This document shows positions 1 to 11,000 of a DNA stretch of 30,823 nucleotides, piece by piece. The stretch's first letter is position 1; each line of letters begins with the position of its first letter. A model generated the notes under the pieces. It saw only the letters and a program-made list of their open reading frames with translations. It had not been told where the DNA came from and made no database searches. The stretch lies in assembly GCA_009801015.1 (NCBI GenBank), contig VHZZ01000122.1, positions 213,987-244,809 of the forward strand, in the 5' to 3' direction. The stretch comes from Silene noctiflora (Eukaryota; Streptophyta; Magnoliopsida; Caryophyllales; Caryophyllaceae). Position numbers and translations under genes: made by a program.

Positions 1-606
1 TTAATGTTTTCTAGCCAAGGGCAAAATTGGAAGAAAAAACGAATTTTAGGGGCGAGATGAGTAAAAGAGGGGCGATCTTTAGAAATTTCGTAAAACTAGA
101 ACGTCGATACAAGGAAGGCCGACATTCATCATGCTATGCCACGTGTCATAATTGAGACGTTTCGAGAGGTGTGGTCAGGTACGTACAGTACGACTACGAC
201 CCCTTAATTTAAGGACTAATCCACTATCAAGGATTTCTCTTTCTAAATGTTTTGAGCTACTACACATGTCGAGCAATAAGTAAGTCTCCCATGTCACGAG
301 GGTATTCGTTAAAAGTTTGTGACAGGTCAAGTATCATCCACATGGGTAGATAAAACAAAAGTAAGAGTGCTTAGGTAATTATAAAAGGTTTGTCTTTATC
401 TTCTTAAGTAAGTTTTATTTGAGCCGTCACAAGCTTGTGACGGATATTCCCCTATACGAACGAGAATTTGAGCATGTCTACTGTCTACCCAATTGGATTC
501 ATGAATGAGTTTTCAAGTCCGTAACAGTGTATTTAAATGGTAGACGGAGACTTTTTGACATAAGTTTGTGACTTTTCAAGTTGTAGGTGTGAGAACAACT
601 CAGGGA
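1..606. other. Non-coding flank with a 20-bp perfect palindrome
   Basis: No coding frame. The one structured site is ccgtcacaagcttgtgacgg at 424-443, a perfect palindrome followed by atattcccctatacg and gagaatttg. The phrase gagaatttg also ends the foldback element at 13724-13932, so this may be a relic of that element class. Confidence 0.5.
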
Positions 607-612
607 ACAATT

Positions 613-912
613 CCTTGTTCTTTTGGACTTATTTTTGCTTAACTTAACTTATTTTTGTTGAATTTTTCTGAATTTAACTTATTTTTGCTGAATTTAACTT
701 ATTTTTGGTTAACTTTTCTGAAGTTAACTTAATTTAACTTATTTTTGCTGAACTTAACTTATTTTTGCTGAACTTTTCTTAACTTATCTTTGCTGAACTT
801 AACTTAACTTATATTTGCTGAACTTAACTTATTTTTGCTTAACATTTATGAATTTAACTTATGTTTAACTTTTCTAAATTTAACTTATACGAGCTTACGT
901 TTACGAACTAAT

Positions 913-956
<44 letters not shown>

Positions 957-1551
957 TGTTGTCGTTGTCGTTGTTGTTATAGATGATATTGATAAAAACA
1001 AAAAATATAAAGGGAGAGTTGGGTGGGACTTCAGAAGTATTCAATAAGACAGTATGTAATTTTTTTAATTTTTTTTTTTGTTTTTTTTGTAAAGTATAAT
1101 GTTTTGAGTAAATAATTAATGTCCTGTTTTTTGCTTCAATTTTAATAAAAATCGTACGGAAATTATCCTATGCAACGGTCTTATCCTGTGTATTTTTTGC
1201 AAAATCTGACCAATTTTTTTATTAATAGTGACTAGTTTGGCTAAATAGTAATTATCCTATATATGCGAATGGCCACTATTTAAAAAAATGGTCGCATAAG
1301 AGAATTTGTGAAAATCGTAACCTTTTCAAAACTCATCAATACTATAAAAAACTTAGCTTAACTTTTCCGAACTTAATTTTGCTGAACTTAACTTATTTTT
1401 GTTTAATTTTTCTGAACTTATTTTTGCTGAACTTTTCTGAACTTATTTTTGCTGAACTGAATTTAACTTATTTTTGCTGAACTTTTCTGAACTTAACTTA
1501 TTTTTGCTGAATTTAACTTAAATTAAGTAAAGAAAAGCCCAAAAGAACAGG
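613..1551. mobile_element. TIR element filled with imperfect minisatellites (about 940 bp)
   Basis: Left end ccttgttcttttggactt (613-630) and right end aagcccaaaagaacagg (1535-1551) are inverse copies with one indel and one mismatch. Inside, units of about 15-23 bases built on aacttatttttgctg run at about 629-890 and again at about 1355-1515, separated by an AT-rich core with an AAT microsatellite. No coding sequence. Related ends occur at 13207-13222 and 28668. Confidence 0.6.
914..955. repeat. AAT microsatellite
   Basis: About 13 aat units are followed by a gtt/gtc-rich stretch (gttgtcgttgtcgttgttg), inside the larger repeat element. Confidence 0.9.
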
Positions 1552-1587
1552 GTCTCAATAAGTATATGGTGTGATTTGTGATATGTG

Positions 1588-1958
1588 CTCCCTCCATTTC
1601 TATCCTTTGTTTACCTATTTTATTTTTAAGAGTTTTACTTATTTGTATTTCTCCTTTTGAAAAATTCTAAGGTCCAGCGGCTATAGAAGAATATCGTACA
1701 CCCCAACCAATGAGATGTCTTGGTTTTTATTTTACTAAGATTATGTTCTACTCTGTATTATTTATGGAGAATTTAGTCAATTCTAATATTCTTATTGGGT
1801 GGGTATACGATGACATGGTACATCCTGTGTACCGAAGAATTCTCTTTTTTATAATGAGAATGTTTTCTATGAATAATTTGATTATCCTACATAAGTATTT
1901 TTCTTTGATTTTTTATCTTTGTGACAAAAGTAAAGGTAAACAAATGAGCGAAACAGTG
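1588..1958. mobile_element. Degenerate Stowaway-like element
   Basis: The left part ctccctccatttctatcctttgtttacc pairs with the right part aaaggtaaacaaatgagcg (about 1933-1951), but the outer right terminus is lost. An inner inverted pair, gtacaccccaaccaat (1696-1711) and attgggtgggtatac (1794-1808), suggests a second, nested insertion. Confidence 0.45.
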
Positions 1959-1969
1959 AAAAACAAATT

Positions 1970-2744
1970 GATAATCTTTTAAGCTTGTTACACAGCTTTG
2001 CTACCATGCCTACCAATAAGACTTTACGGTAAAATGTAGAATAATTTATCAAGTTTTTTTTATTACTTTGATTGTCTTTTGTAAGTAACTCGATACAACA
2101 TAATAAATAAATATTTGTTTTTCTATTTAAAAAGACGATAAATCATGAATATAATGGTAGACGTAGTAGTAGCAATCTTTGCTACTAATAATACTGATTA
2201 CTGAACTACGTATTGGTTATCTGTAAACATAAACAATTGAAGCTAGAAATGATATTTGGACTCTAAACTCCCTTGTACACCACACAATCACACATCTGCC
2301 AGATTGCAATTAACACAGCATTTCAGATGTTACGTGTCAAATACGGAATATTACGTGCTATCTAGTAAGCTCTTTATTGCTTACTATTTATATTTAATTT
2401 TATCCACCCAAAACAAATACAGTACTAATTTTTCGAATAAGATCCATTTAGATGATAAACCTAATTTTATAAGCATGCAATCAATGTCAATTTAAAAGGC
2501 ATGTAAGGTCGTCATCATAAGCTATCATAAACTTATTCAATATGTCAATTGTTACTATAATTCGTAACTAAAAAATAAACAATTGGACGAAATGTTGTCC
2601 CATATAATTCGAAAAAATATTGTCACTTAAAACTTATTCTCTAATATGGTGTCGTACTGTCGTATCTATGTAAGACTGAAAAACCTTACATAAACTACTA
2701 TCGAAATACCTTTAGGTGGTAACAATGGTACAAGATTAGAAAAA
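1970..2744. other. Non-coding AT-rich stretch
   Basis: No coding frame or family recognised. One short hairpin, tagtagcaa-tct-ttgctacta at 2167-2187, is visible. Confidence 0.5.
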
Positions 2745-2757
2745 ATAAACAATAAAT

Positions 2758-2945
2758 TTAATTACTAAGGACACGTAGACACACAATTGCTTTGTCTGTG
2801 TTACCTTTGAATGCGATTTTTTCTACTAAGAGTTTGCTCAATTCCATGGACAGGGATCGAACCCCTAACCTCATGGTTAAGGGATGAGTTGAACAACCAC
2901 CACACCAAACCCATTTGGTTACACTAGACAAATTATTCAAGGTTG
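2758..2945 (-). mobile_element. tRNA-derived SINE-like copy
   Basis: The minus strand reads TGTGGTGGTTGTTCAACTC (A-box-like) and then GGGGTTCGATCCCTGTCC (B box), with a tRNA-like head and an unrelated A/T-rich 3' body. The B box is strong. No cloverleaf with a proper acceptor stem could be drawn, so a SINE is preferred over a tRNA gene. Confidence 0.55.
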
Positions 2946-3555
2946 GATTTTTGCAAATACATGTGACCTTGGCGACCCATCAAGTCATGATGGGTCTTTG
3001 TTCATGTTCATGTCGATTTTAAATAGACAATATTTCCCACCGCAAGTCACAACCCACCTCAATTACAAAAGTAGCTTATTTATCTCAACCCTAACCAATC
3101 ACTTTAATTTTTCTACAATGTAAACTCGGTTTGTCAACCCATTTATAAAACAAATCATTTTTAAGTCACTTAACCCATTAACTTCATTACCCAACTAAAC
3201 TTTACAAATTACAAGTTACAACCCATGAACCCAAAGATGATGAATGATTATTATACCCGTGGTTTTTGTTTTTACGCAGGTCACTTGGATAATCTGTATT
3301 GAGTTTATCTCAAATTAAAAGTTCTCAACCCCAATCTAACCCATATAAACTGTGTCACTTCTATGTCAACCAATTACACAAACAAGTCATAAACATAAAC
3401 CTTCAACTTTATCGGATCAATAATTATCACCTCTAATTCTCTAATCCTCCGGATTTGAATCCGGAGACAACAATTTTTCAATGAACCTATTTTGTATTTG
3501 GGCTGGATCGCTTCAATTAGAATAAGCCTATGTACAACAAATAAAATTGGCCCAA
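2946..3555. other. Non-coding stretch upstream of the small membrane-protein gene
   Basis: Contains the hairpin gacccatca-agtca-tgatgggtc (about 2974-2996) and several aaccca phrases, typical of old non-autonomous DNA transposons, but no bounded element. No coding frame. Confidence 0.4.
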
Positions 3556-3559
3556 ATTT

Positions 3560-3580
3560 GGTCAACGTCCAACGTTGACT
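3560..3580. promoter_or_regulatory. Inverted pair of W-box-like motifs upstream of the small membrane-protein gene
   Basis: Two TTGAC cores face each other: ggtcaa at 3560-3565 (TTGACC on the minus strand) and ttgact at 3575-3580. They lie in an 8+3+8 inverted repeat, gtcaacgt-cca-acgttgac. TTGACY is the known WRKY binding core. The pair sits about 210-230 bases before the start codon, so a promoter role is possible. The match is seen in sequence; function is inference, because such short motifs also occur by chance. Confidence 0.3.
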
Positions 3581-3791
3581 TCATTTCTTTCCTCTTTTCA
3601 CACTTATTCTTCGAAATTCTCGTATTAGTTTCACCGGCGACACAAATATCAATATTCCGCCATTGTTAACGACATCGAAGCTCCGCATAAACTCATACTA
3701 CTAATCATCTCTCCACTCTCTCTCCTCCTCAACACACTATTCTAGAGAGAGGAAGAGAGGAGTGAAACGACGTCGTATTGAGGAGAGAGAG

Positions 3792-6700
3792 ATGATAACA
3801 AGGCATAATTTAGCGGAGCAATTGAGAGAGTATCAGATAAGATCTAAGCATGATTGGACTTCTCCTTCTTTCTTCTCTTCGTCTTCTCAATTCACTTCTA
3901 GGTATTCTCATTTTAATTCTTTTTATGCATTAATTCAGATCTTTGAGCTTGATTTAGTTAGGGTTGATACAAATATTTGATTGATTGATTGATTTTGTTA
4001 TGAAATTGTGGAATTGAGGAATTTTTGCTTGAAAGCGGTGATCAATTGTGATGATCTGTATAAGATTCGATTTAGTTTTATCCGGTTGTTTTAATTATGC
4101 GAGGGAGCTTTGTTTACATTTGATTAAAATACCTCTGAATCAAATGACTGGGACGGAGGGAGTACAATCTAATGGAACAGGAAGCGTAGCAGAAATTTAA
4201 GTTTGGAACTTTTATGGGTGTGTTTGGATAGCAAAAGTGGAGGTAAAGGAAGGGGAGGGGGAAGGAGGGAAGGGAAAGGGGGAGAAGGGAAGGGAAGGGA
4301 AGGGGAGGGGAAATGGAGTGTGGGTGTTTGGATACAATTTCCCTCCAAATCTTGCCTATTGTGGAGAGATTTTGATTAGGCTTGGAGGAGGGAAATTGGA
4401 TCCCTCCAAATCTCTCCCCCTCCATTTCCCTCCACCCTCATTTACTATCCAAACAAGGGATTTTAAATCCCTTACTTTCCCTCCCTTTCTTTTCCCTCCA
4501 AATCCCTCAATCCAAACACACCCTTAGGGTATGAATTGATCGGTGGAAGATGATATTGTTTTTTATTGGAACAGATTGTATAGTGATGGTGCTTTAGTGG
4601 ATAAGTAAGTTGTTGTATTCTGAATTCTTGGAGTGGATGGACTGTGGTTTGAGCTATACATGTATGTTATGTAATTTCTCAGGAATTCACTGTGGTTTAA
4701 GGCGAGGCTCATATGTGTTGTGTAATGTCTTGGGGATGACGCTTCGTTTATTTGTCCCAGTGTTGAGAGGTGATAGTTTGGGCTGGGGTTGGGATGCAAT
4801 TGCGTGAATTTGTAGATACTTGTGAGCTTTTGACTTTGTTTGTATGTGATATTTCGCTGGAATGGAAGGAGAGGAGAGGTAAATGGAGATGTAATCTTTC
4901 TCATACTGAAAGGATTTGTATTGGCTTAAATGGATCATTTTATATCCTTCCGACCAACTTATTATCCAAATCAGGGAAATTGCTTTTCTCCCTTTACCTA
5001 CAAACCCTTTAATACTAATAAGGTGCTTGTGTTTTACCGGGTACCATGAGCTTTCTAGATGATTTCGAGTTATCTTGGCTTCTTAAGGCCCTGTTCAAGT
5101 TCCAGTGATCTTTGAGTTGTTAGCAGTGGTTGATTGGTTCCCATATGGTAGATCTAAGTCTCTAACAAATACTCAGGTGAAATATTTGTGGTTTCATACA
5201 CGATTACACCAATTGTTTAAACTAGCTTATGAGAAGTTGCTCCTAGTTTGTAACTTAAGGAAAAACTCTCTTAAAAAGCTTGTTTCAGAGTTCAGCTGAA
5301 GAACTTTCTCGTGTAGTTCAAAAATTGAGATACTCATGGTCCAATTATTTATGGGCTTCGTTCGCAAGAAACAGTTGTATTGCTTTTGCAAATTGCTATT
5401 TGGGACTTGTTTTTGTATTGCTTGATTGTCCTTTCTACCTATGACCTGACGTAAATTGTTTGTCTTTTTTATACACTGTGTTTGGATAGAGAGATTTGGA
5501 GGGAAAAGAAAGGGAGGGAGAGTAAGGGATTTGAAATCCCTTGTTAGGATAGCAAATGAGAGTAGAGGGAAATAGAGGGGGAGGGATTTGGAGGGATCCA
5601 ATTTCCCTCCTCCAAGCCTAATCAAAATTTCTTCACAATAGGCAAGATTTTGAGAGAAATTATATCCAAACACCCACACTTCTTTCCCCCTCCCCTTCCC
5701 TTCTTTTCCTTTCCCTTCCCTCCTTCCCCCTCCCCTCCCTTTCCCTCCACTTTTGCTATCCAAACACAACCCAGGGTGGTTTGGATGGAGGGATTTGGAG
5801 GGAAAGGATAGGGAGGGGGAGTAGGGGATTTAAATCCCTTGTTTGGGCAGCAAATAAGGGGAGAGGGAAATGGAGGGGGAGGGATATGGAGGGATCCATT
5901 TTCCCTCCTCCAAGGCAAATCAAAATCTCTCCAATATACGGTATGAAAGATTTAGAGGGAAATTGTTTCCAAGACGTAGGATTTGGTTAGTAGATGTGCA
6001 TGAGTACTTTTTACCTTCATACATAGTTTAAAAAAATGGTTAGACATTTGGCCATTTGGGTAGATGAGAAGCTTTTGGTAGTCAGCAGGTGTTATTATCC
6101 ACAATTTTCTGATTTATTTCCTCATTGTCTGTTAATGAATGAGTCTGCCTCTCTCCCCATTTTTTTCTTTGATCCTCTCTATAAATTACTGCTTGTTTCA
6201 GATAATTGAATGTATTATTATTGTAAGTCTGAACTTTAGAAGGATATAAAGGGTAATTGGAAGAAGAGGGTAAACCGCTTCGTGATGTTTTTTGGTTATT
6301 GAGAAGAGGAGAGTTGGCTGTGTCAAGAAGCTTTGGTTATTCAGTATTAGGCTTTACTTATTTATTTGTTCCTTTTTTCCTTTTCCTTCCAGGTTTCTAT
6401 CCGTTTTGTTTTGTGTTTGTTAAATTGTATTCCCAAAACAACGGCATCTGAATATGGGGATGCACAGAACGCGGAAAACTAAACTATTACAATACCAATG
6501 TATTCTACTTGGTTCAGTTTCTTTCATTTTTCAGAGAACTGATCAGGGCTAAGCAAACAAAGTGGAATACGATTGTTGAATCTTGTGGTTATGTCAGATT
6601 AGATGAATAACTTAGATTCAAAACTACGAGTTACCAGTTTGGATAATATCAAAAAATGACAACGAACCAGAAGATAATGTTAAGAAACTGGTAAATTGAG

Positions 6701-7159
6701 TCGTGTTAATTCACTTGTCTAATTCTTGGGCTTGAAGTTATCTACGAGTTTCATGAGTTTCATAGGCCAAACTAACAGACTAACAGTTACTCCGTATTTT
6801 ACTTTTGATATGTGACCTTGTTTGTTTATGATTACTATCCTTTCTGCCAGTGATACAACGGGAACTTGTTATGAAACTGGTAAATTTAGTCGTGTTACTT
6901 GTCTTCTTGCTGTACGCTTGTAAAGTAACAACTCTGTGTCTCTTTTGACAGGGTTGATATAGCAATCTTCGTAATATGGGAACTTGTTATCGTTGCATTC
7001 CTGGTGTTTTCAGGAGTTTCGCTATACTTCAGACATGTGCGACTTGCGTTTATCTTAATATGTGTTACATTGTTGTTACTTCTGTGCATGAAAATCACAA
7101 AGCAAGTACGATTGGCACGTAAGAAGAAACGAAGAATGCTTCTACCATTATCAATGTAA
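3792..7159 (+). CDS. Small two-pass membrane protein, unknown function (2 exons, 105 aa)
   Basis: Exon 1 is 3792-3901 and exon 2 is 6952-7159; the donor is ctag|gtattc and the acceptor gacag|ggttg. Joining them completes an AGG codon and gives 105 residues ending in TAA. The polar N-terminus (about 1-37, beginning MITRHNLAEQLREYQIRSKH) is followed by two hydrophobic stretches (about 38-62 and 67-84), with a basic Lys/Arg cluster at 90-98 and the end MLLPLSM. I recall similar short conserved plant membrane proteins of unknown function but cannot name a characterised family. The frame is open further upstream to 3762, but that codon is GTG; the first ATG is at 3792, after a purine-rich leader. 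The intron of about 3050 bases carries three related transposable elements. The two segments complement each other, a soluble head and a membrane tail, which supports the gene model. Topology and role are unknown. Confidence 0.8.
4149..4162. mobile_element. Stowaway-type terminal fragment
   Basis: The sequence ggacggagggagta resembles the right terminal repeat of Stowaway MITEs (Tc1/mariner), which end in ggagggagta with a TA target. No matching left end was found close by, so this is probably a remnant. It lies in the intron of the small membrane-protein gene. Confidence 0.4.
4216..4523 (+). mobile_element. TIR element, copy A (308 bp, Tourist/PIF-like ends)
   Basis: The element opens with gggtgtgtttggat and closes with its reverse complement, atccaaacacaccc style, giving a 14-base terminal inverted repeat. 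The GGGNNTGTTTGG type of end is known from Tourist (PIF/Harbinger) MITEs. Target duplications are not clean: the left flank reads ttta-t and the right flank tta. The 5' half is a purine-only, G-run-rich tract (about 4245-4317) and the 3' half is pyrimidine-rich. There is no coding capacity; open frames here are low-complexity artefacts. It is intronic in the small membrane-protein gene. Confidence 0.75.
5476..5772 (-). mobile_element. TIR element, copy B, opposite orientation to copy A
   Basis: It begins ctgtgtttggatag and ends ctatccaaacacaaccc. Its sequence follows the reverse complement of copy A along its whole length, with scattered differences: the C-run tract at about 5690-5750 mirrors the G-run tract of copy A. 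Copies A and B are therefore inverted repeats about 950 bases apart in the same intron. Confidence 0.75.
5774..5975 (-). mobile_element. TIR element, copy C, truncated
   Basis: It begins gggtggtttggatggaggg one base after copy B and runs in the same orientation as B (ggatttggaggg, then taaatccctt, then ggagggatcca). It keeps only the pyrimidine-side half of the element as defined in copy A and fades out near aattgtttcc at about 5960-5975. The G/C-run half and the far terminal repeat are missing. Confidence 0.65.
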
Positions 7160-8095
7160 GGTTGCAAAATAGTGATATTGGTTTATCATTGTCTTTTATA
7201 AATTTTGCTTTTTCAACATTTCATATTGCCAATTTTGTAAATTATTTTTTTTATCATACAAAGTCTTGGTTGCATTTGTGTCGAGTGACTATTATTTTTC
7301 ATGAGCTTTATGCATGAATGAGAAGCCTTCAAAGTGCTAGGTGGTCTGTTTCGACACTAAATTATGCAGAAGCCAAGTTGTTTAGGGGATGGTGGTATTG
7401 TTAGTCGTTTCTATTACTATACTTGCTACCAACTTGTATACAAATGTGTGATGGTGTTTTGCCTCATGGCTGACTGTTTCGGTGTTCTCAGTTAATTTTG
7501 TACGCTTAGTCTGCACACTAGCGTAATTTCTCTTTCTTGATTCCACAAGATCAAAATACCTTATTTTGTGCAACATTTGTTGTATTATGGCGATAAAGTG
7601 TGTTATAAGTTTTATTGGAAATGGAAGCAATGTAGTTTTTGTAAAGCAAGATGAAATGGCTCAAAAGATTGGATAAGATTCTGTTTATTGTAGTTTTTAT
7701 AAGTACGGAACTCATCGGTTACAGAGTGCCAATAACCATTCATACGTTCATGATGTCTTGCTTAACTGTGATTGTCGGTCACCGTTAGGTACCAGCAAGA
7801 CTTAGGAAAGCTCAAATAATGTACGCAGATTGTCTGTCTATAGGTGGATTTATGGGATGACACAGAGGATATGTAAACTTCACTCACTCAAATAATTTAT
7901 AGAATATTATTCTAATCACCAACCACATATGTCACAGTAGTTGCGTATTGATGAAAAGCGATACAGAAACTTATTCAAAATCGTGGTGTTTTGGCAATCG
8001 CTTAAGCTATCAGCACAAATTCACAGCAACTGTTTTCCAAATATTCGAATTATGTGTACAAAAAGTAAAAGGGGTCATAATAGTATGGAGAAACG
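7160..8095. other. Spacer between two convergent genes
   Basis: No open frame here looks coding. The stretch must hold the 3' UTRs and polyadenylation regions of the plus-strand small membrane-protein gene and the minus-strand CoA-ligase gene. I could not assign exact 3' ends. Confidence 0.6.
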
Positions 8096-11000
8096 TCATA
8101 GTTTGGAACCCGCAGTAGCCAGTCTAATGAGGTCTTTCCGCAGAATCTTGCCTGATGCATTCTTCGGTATGGAATCTGCAAATGCCACTCTCCTGATTCT
8201 TTTATAAGGTGCAACCTGCATAAACCACACGGTTTACTCCATTATTCCTCTGGATTAAAACTTTAAAACGATAACTAAACTGCCTTTGTGGGCTTATTGG
8301 CGGAATCATCAAGTGATGGTATTCACGACTTGGGTTCATAACTATCAAATACCAAATCTTCACCAACACATTTCAGATAGCATCTGGTTGATATCACTCT
8401 GTTAAACTCACCTGTCTTGCCGCAAAGTCCATCACCTCTTTGTCCGATAATGCACTACCCGCTTTTCTGACTACATAAGCCATCGGGAACTGCCCAACGT
8501 CCTTATCAGGGAAACTACCATAGACAAAATGATTCAAGAAAACATATTAGAAAATGAATTCACTTGGGAGATGTGAAGTAATGGGGAAGCTGATGGCATT
8601 TTCGGAGCAATACTTACGGAATAACAGCAGCATCTGCAATTTGTGGATGAGTGAGCAGCAATGCCTCTAATTCAGCAGGTGCGACCTATTACACAAACAT
8701 ATGAACACCACATCAATTTTAGCTCTTTCCATCCTACCTTCTAAATAGATTAACGAGTCCACGAGAAACAGTAGAATCAGGTAACATTATGGTATTCAAT
8801 CTGGCCAACCACCAAACTATAAAGGTTTTGAAGATTTCTAGGGCTACAATATTAACTTGGAACAATAAGGAGAAATCTCAACACATGTTTCTAGGGGTCT
8901 CATTTACATGCATGGTAGCTGGTAGGTGCGGGTTAACGAGTTCAACATAACCCACTCACACAATCACCTATAAGAAACGGCCTAATATGTAAAACCGACC
9001 CATTAACCATATAATTAAATGTGTAGTATATAATGAAATGAGTTGGTTTCATATGTGACTATGTGAGACAGTTTCACATATGACTCACTGACTCACTCTA
9101 CGAGACGTATCTTATAAGAGAAATGAACCTAAAGATGGGCGACAAGTGGTGAACCTCTACAGAATTGTGAAAAATATAATCACTCGACAAGATATCCACT
9201 AAATATCTTAAAATAAAAAATAACCTGGTATCCCTTGTACTTTATCAACTCCTTTAGTCTATCTACCACAAAGAGATATCCATCTTCGTCGATGTAACAT
9301 ATGTCACCTGTCTTCAGCCAGCCGTCTGAAGTGATAGTATTGGCAGTCGCCTCAGGATTGTTGAAGTATCCTGCAACACAAGCCCAATGAAGAAATTAGT
9401 AGAAGAAAGTCCCCAGTCACAGGTATCAATTGTATTCAGTCTTTTCCGAAGACCTAACAAAAATTAGTAGAAGAAAGTCCCCAGTCACAGGTTTCAATTG
9501 TATTCGAAATGATCCAATCCATAATGACCATATAGGAAATGATACGTTAGCCAAGTCTACTTCTGGACCAATTACTATTGGAGAGGAAATACCTTGAACT
9601 TTGGAAATGATGGCCATTTTATCATACCGAATGTGGAAACTGGAAGTTTATCAAACTAGCACAACCCAAAACAATATTTCAAATCGAAGATTGTTCTACG
9701 GGCAGTTACCTTTCATAACAGTAGGTCCACGGAGCCAAAGTTCACCAGTCTGATTAACACCCAAAGCGACACCACTCTCTGGGTCCACAATCTTTGCTTC
9801 AATGCTCGGGGACAGCAATCCAGCAGTCCCATACTTGCGACTCTCCTCTAAGCTGTCAGATGATGCCCCAATTGCTGTGGATTCAGTAAGTCCGTAACCC
9901 TGCATGATCACCACATTCGGAAACTTCTCAACAAATCCCTCAATCACTTCCTTCCCTAAGGGTGCCCCTCCTGACAAAACATGCTTTAACGAGCTCAAAT
10001 CATAATTCTTCTTGATTTGATCCGCTTGATTCACCATGGCTACCAGTATAGGAGGAACAAGTGGAAAGTAGTTGACCTTGTACTTTGCTATTGCTAGGAG
10101 CAGGTCATTCATTTCAAATTTCGATAACACAACAATCGTAGCTCCAGATGCTAGCAATCCTGTTCAAAAAGCATATCGTTTAATGATCTTATTACGAGTA
10201 TTCAAACACTATACATTATACATACTATATCAAAGAGACACTACCACCACGATCAGGAAGATAGCAAATGTCAATATGTCATGTCACATCGTCATAATTT
10301 AACCCGACTCAAATCCGAACTAAACCAGATACTCAAAACGAACATACCTGTAGCAAAGGCAACAAGGCCATAAATATGAAACATAGGAACAGTACAAATA
10401 AAAGTCCCAAGGGACCCACTACCCTCAGCCGTTCTAGTAAACCGTTGAATAATCGTCTGAACCATGGCAATCATATTCCGATGTGACGAAACTACCCCTT
10501 TACTCATCCCCGTCGTCCCCGACGAATACAACAACGCCGCGGCGTCGTTTTGCCTCACTTTCTCTCTCCTCACCTCCCCCTCTCCGCCACCGCCACCCTT
10601 CATCAACTCCCCTAATGACGAAACTACCCCTACACCCTTCCCCTCCCCTTCCTCCAACAGCACAACCGGGACCCCACAGCCAGTGAGTTTCCCAACGAGT
10701 TCCCGAGTCACGAAAGCGAGTTTCGGTCGCGAGTCAGCGAGTTGCTTAGCAATTTCCGAGTTGGTATTAAGCGGGTTGGCGGTTGTGATCAACGCGCCGA
10801 GGGACATGACGGAGAGACATACGATAGGGAAGTAAATTGAATTCGGAGAGAGGATTAAGACCACGTGGCCTTTTCTGATGCCGTAGATTGTAGAGAGAGT
10901 GTGTGAGAGTGAATCGACGGCGGTCCATAAGTCAACGTAAGACAGGTGGCGGCCTGTGATTGCGTCGATGAAGGCTGTTGTGGTACGGTGGGGTCGGGAG

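Noticed and set aside
629..890. CRISPR-like repeat array
   Set aside because: Units are imperfect and contiguous with no unique spacers, in a plant nuclear context; it is a minisatellite within a TIR element.
1710..1982. 90-codon open frame
   Set aside because: It lies inside the degenerate Stowaway-like element, with no domain and AT-driven composition.
2830..2925. tRNA gene on the minus strand
   Set aside because: The B box is good but no acceptor stem or clear anticodon arm could be drawn; a SINE head fits better.
3762..3980. Open frame beginning KRRRIEERE before the small membrane protein
   Set aside because: Its first codon is GTG, which is not a normal plant start, and the frame runs into the intron. 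The ATG at 3792 and the donor at 3902 give the better model.
4114..4527. Open frames on both strands rich in Gly/Lys/Glu or Pro/Ser/Leu
   Set aside because: They are by-products of the purine/pyrimidine tract in TIR element copy A. The same applies at 5227-5990.
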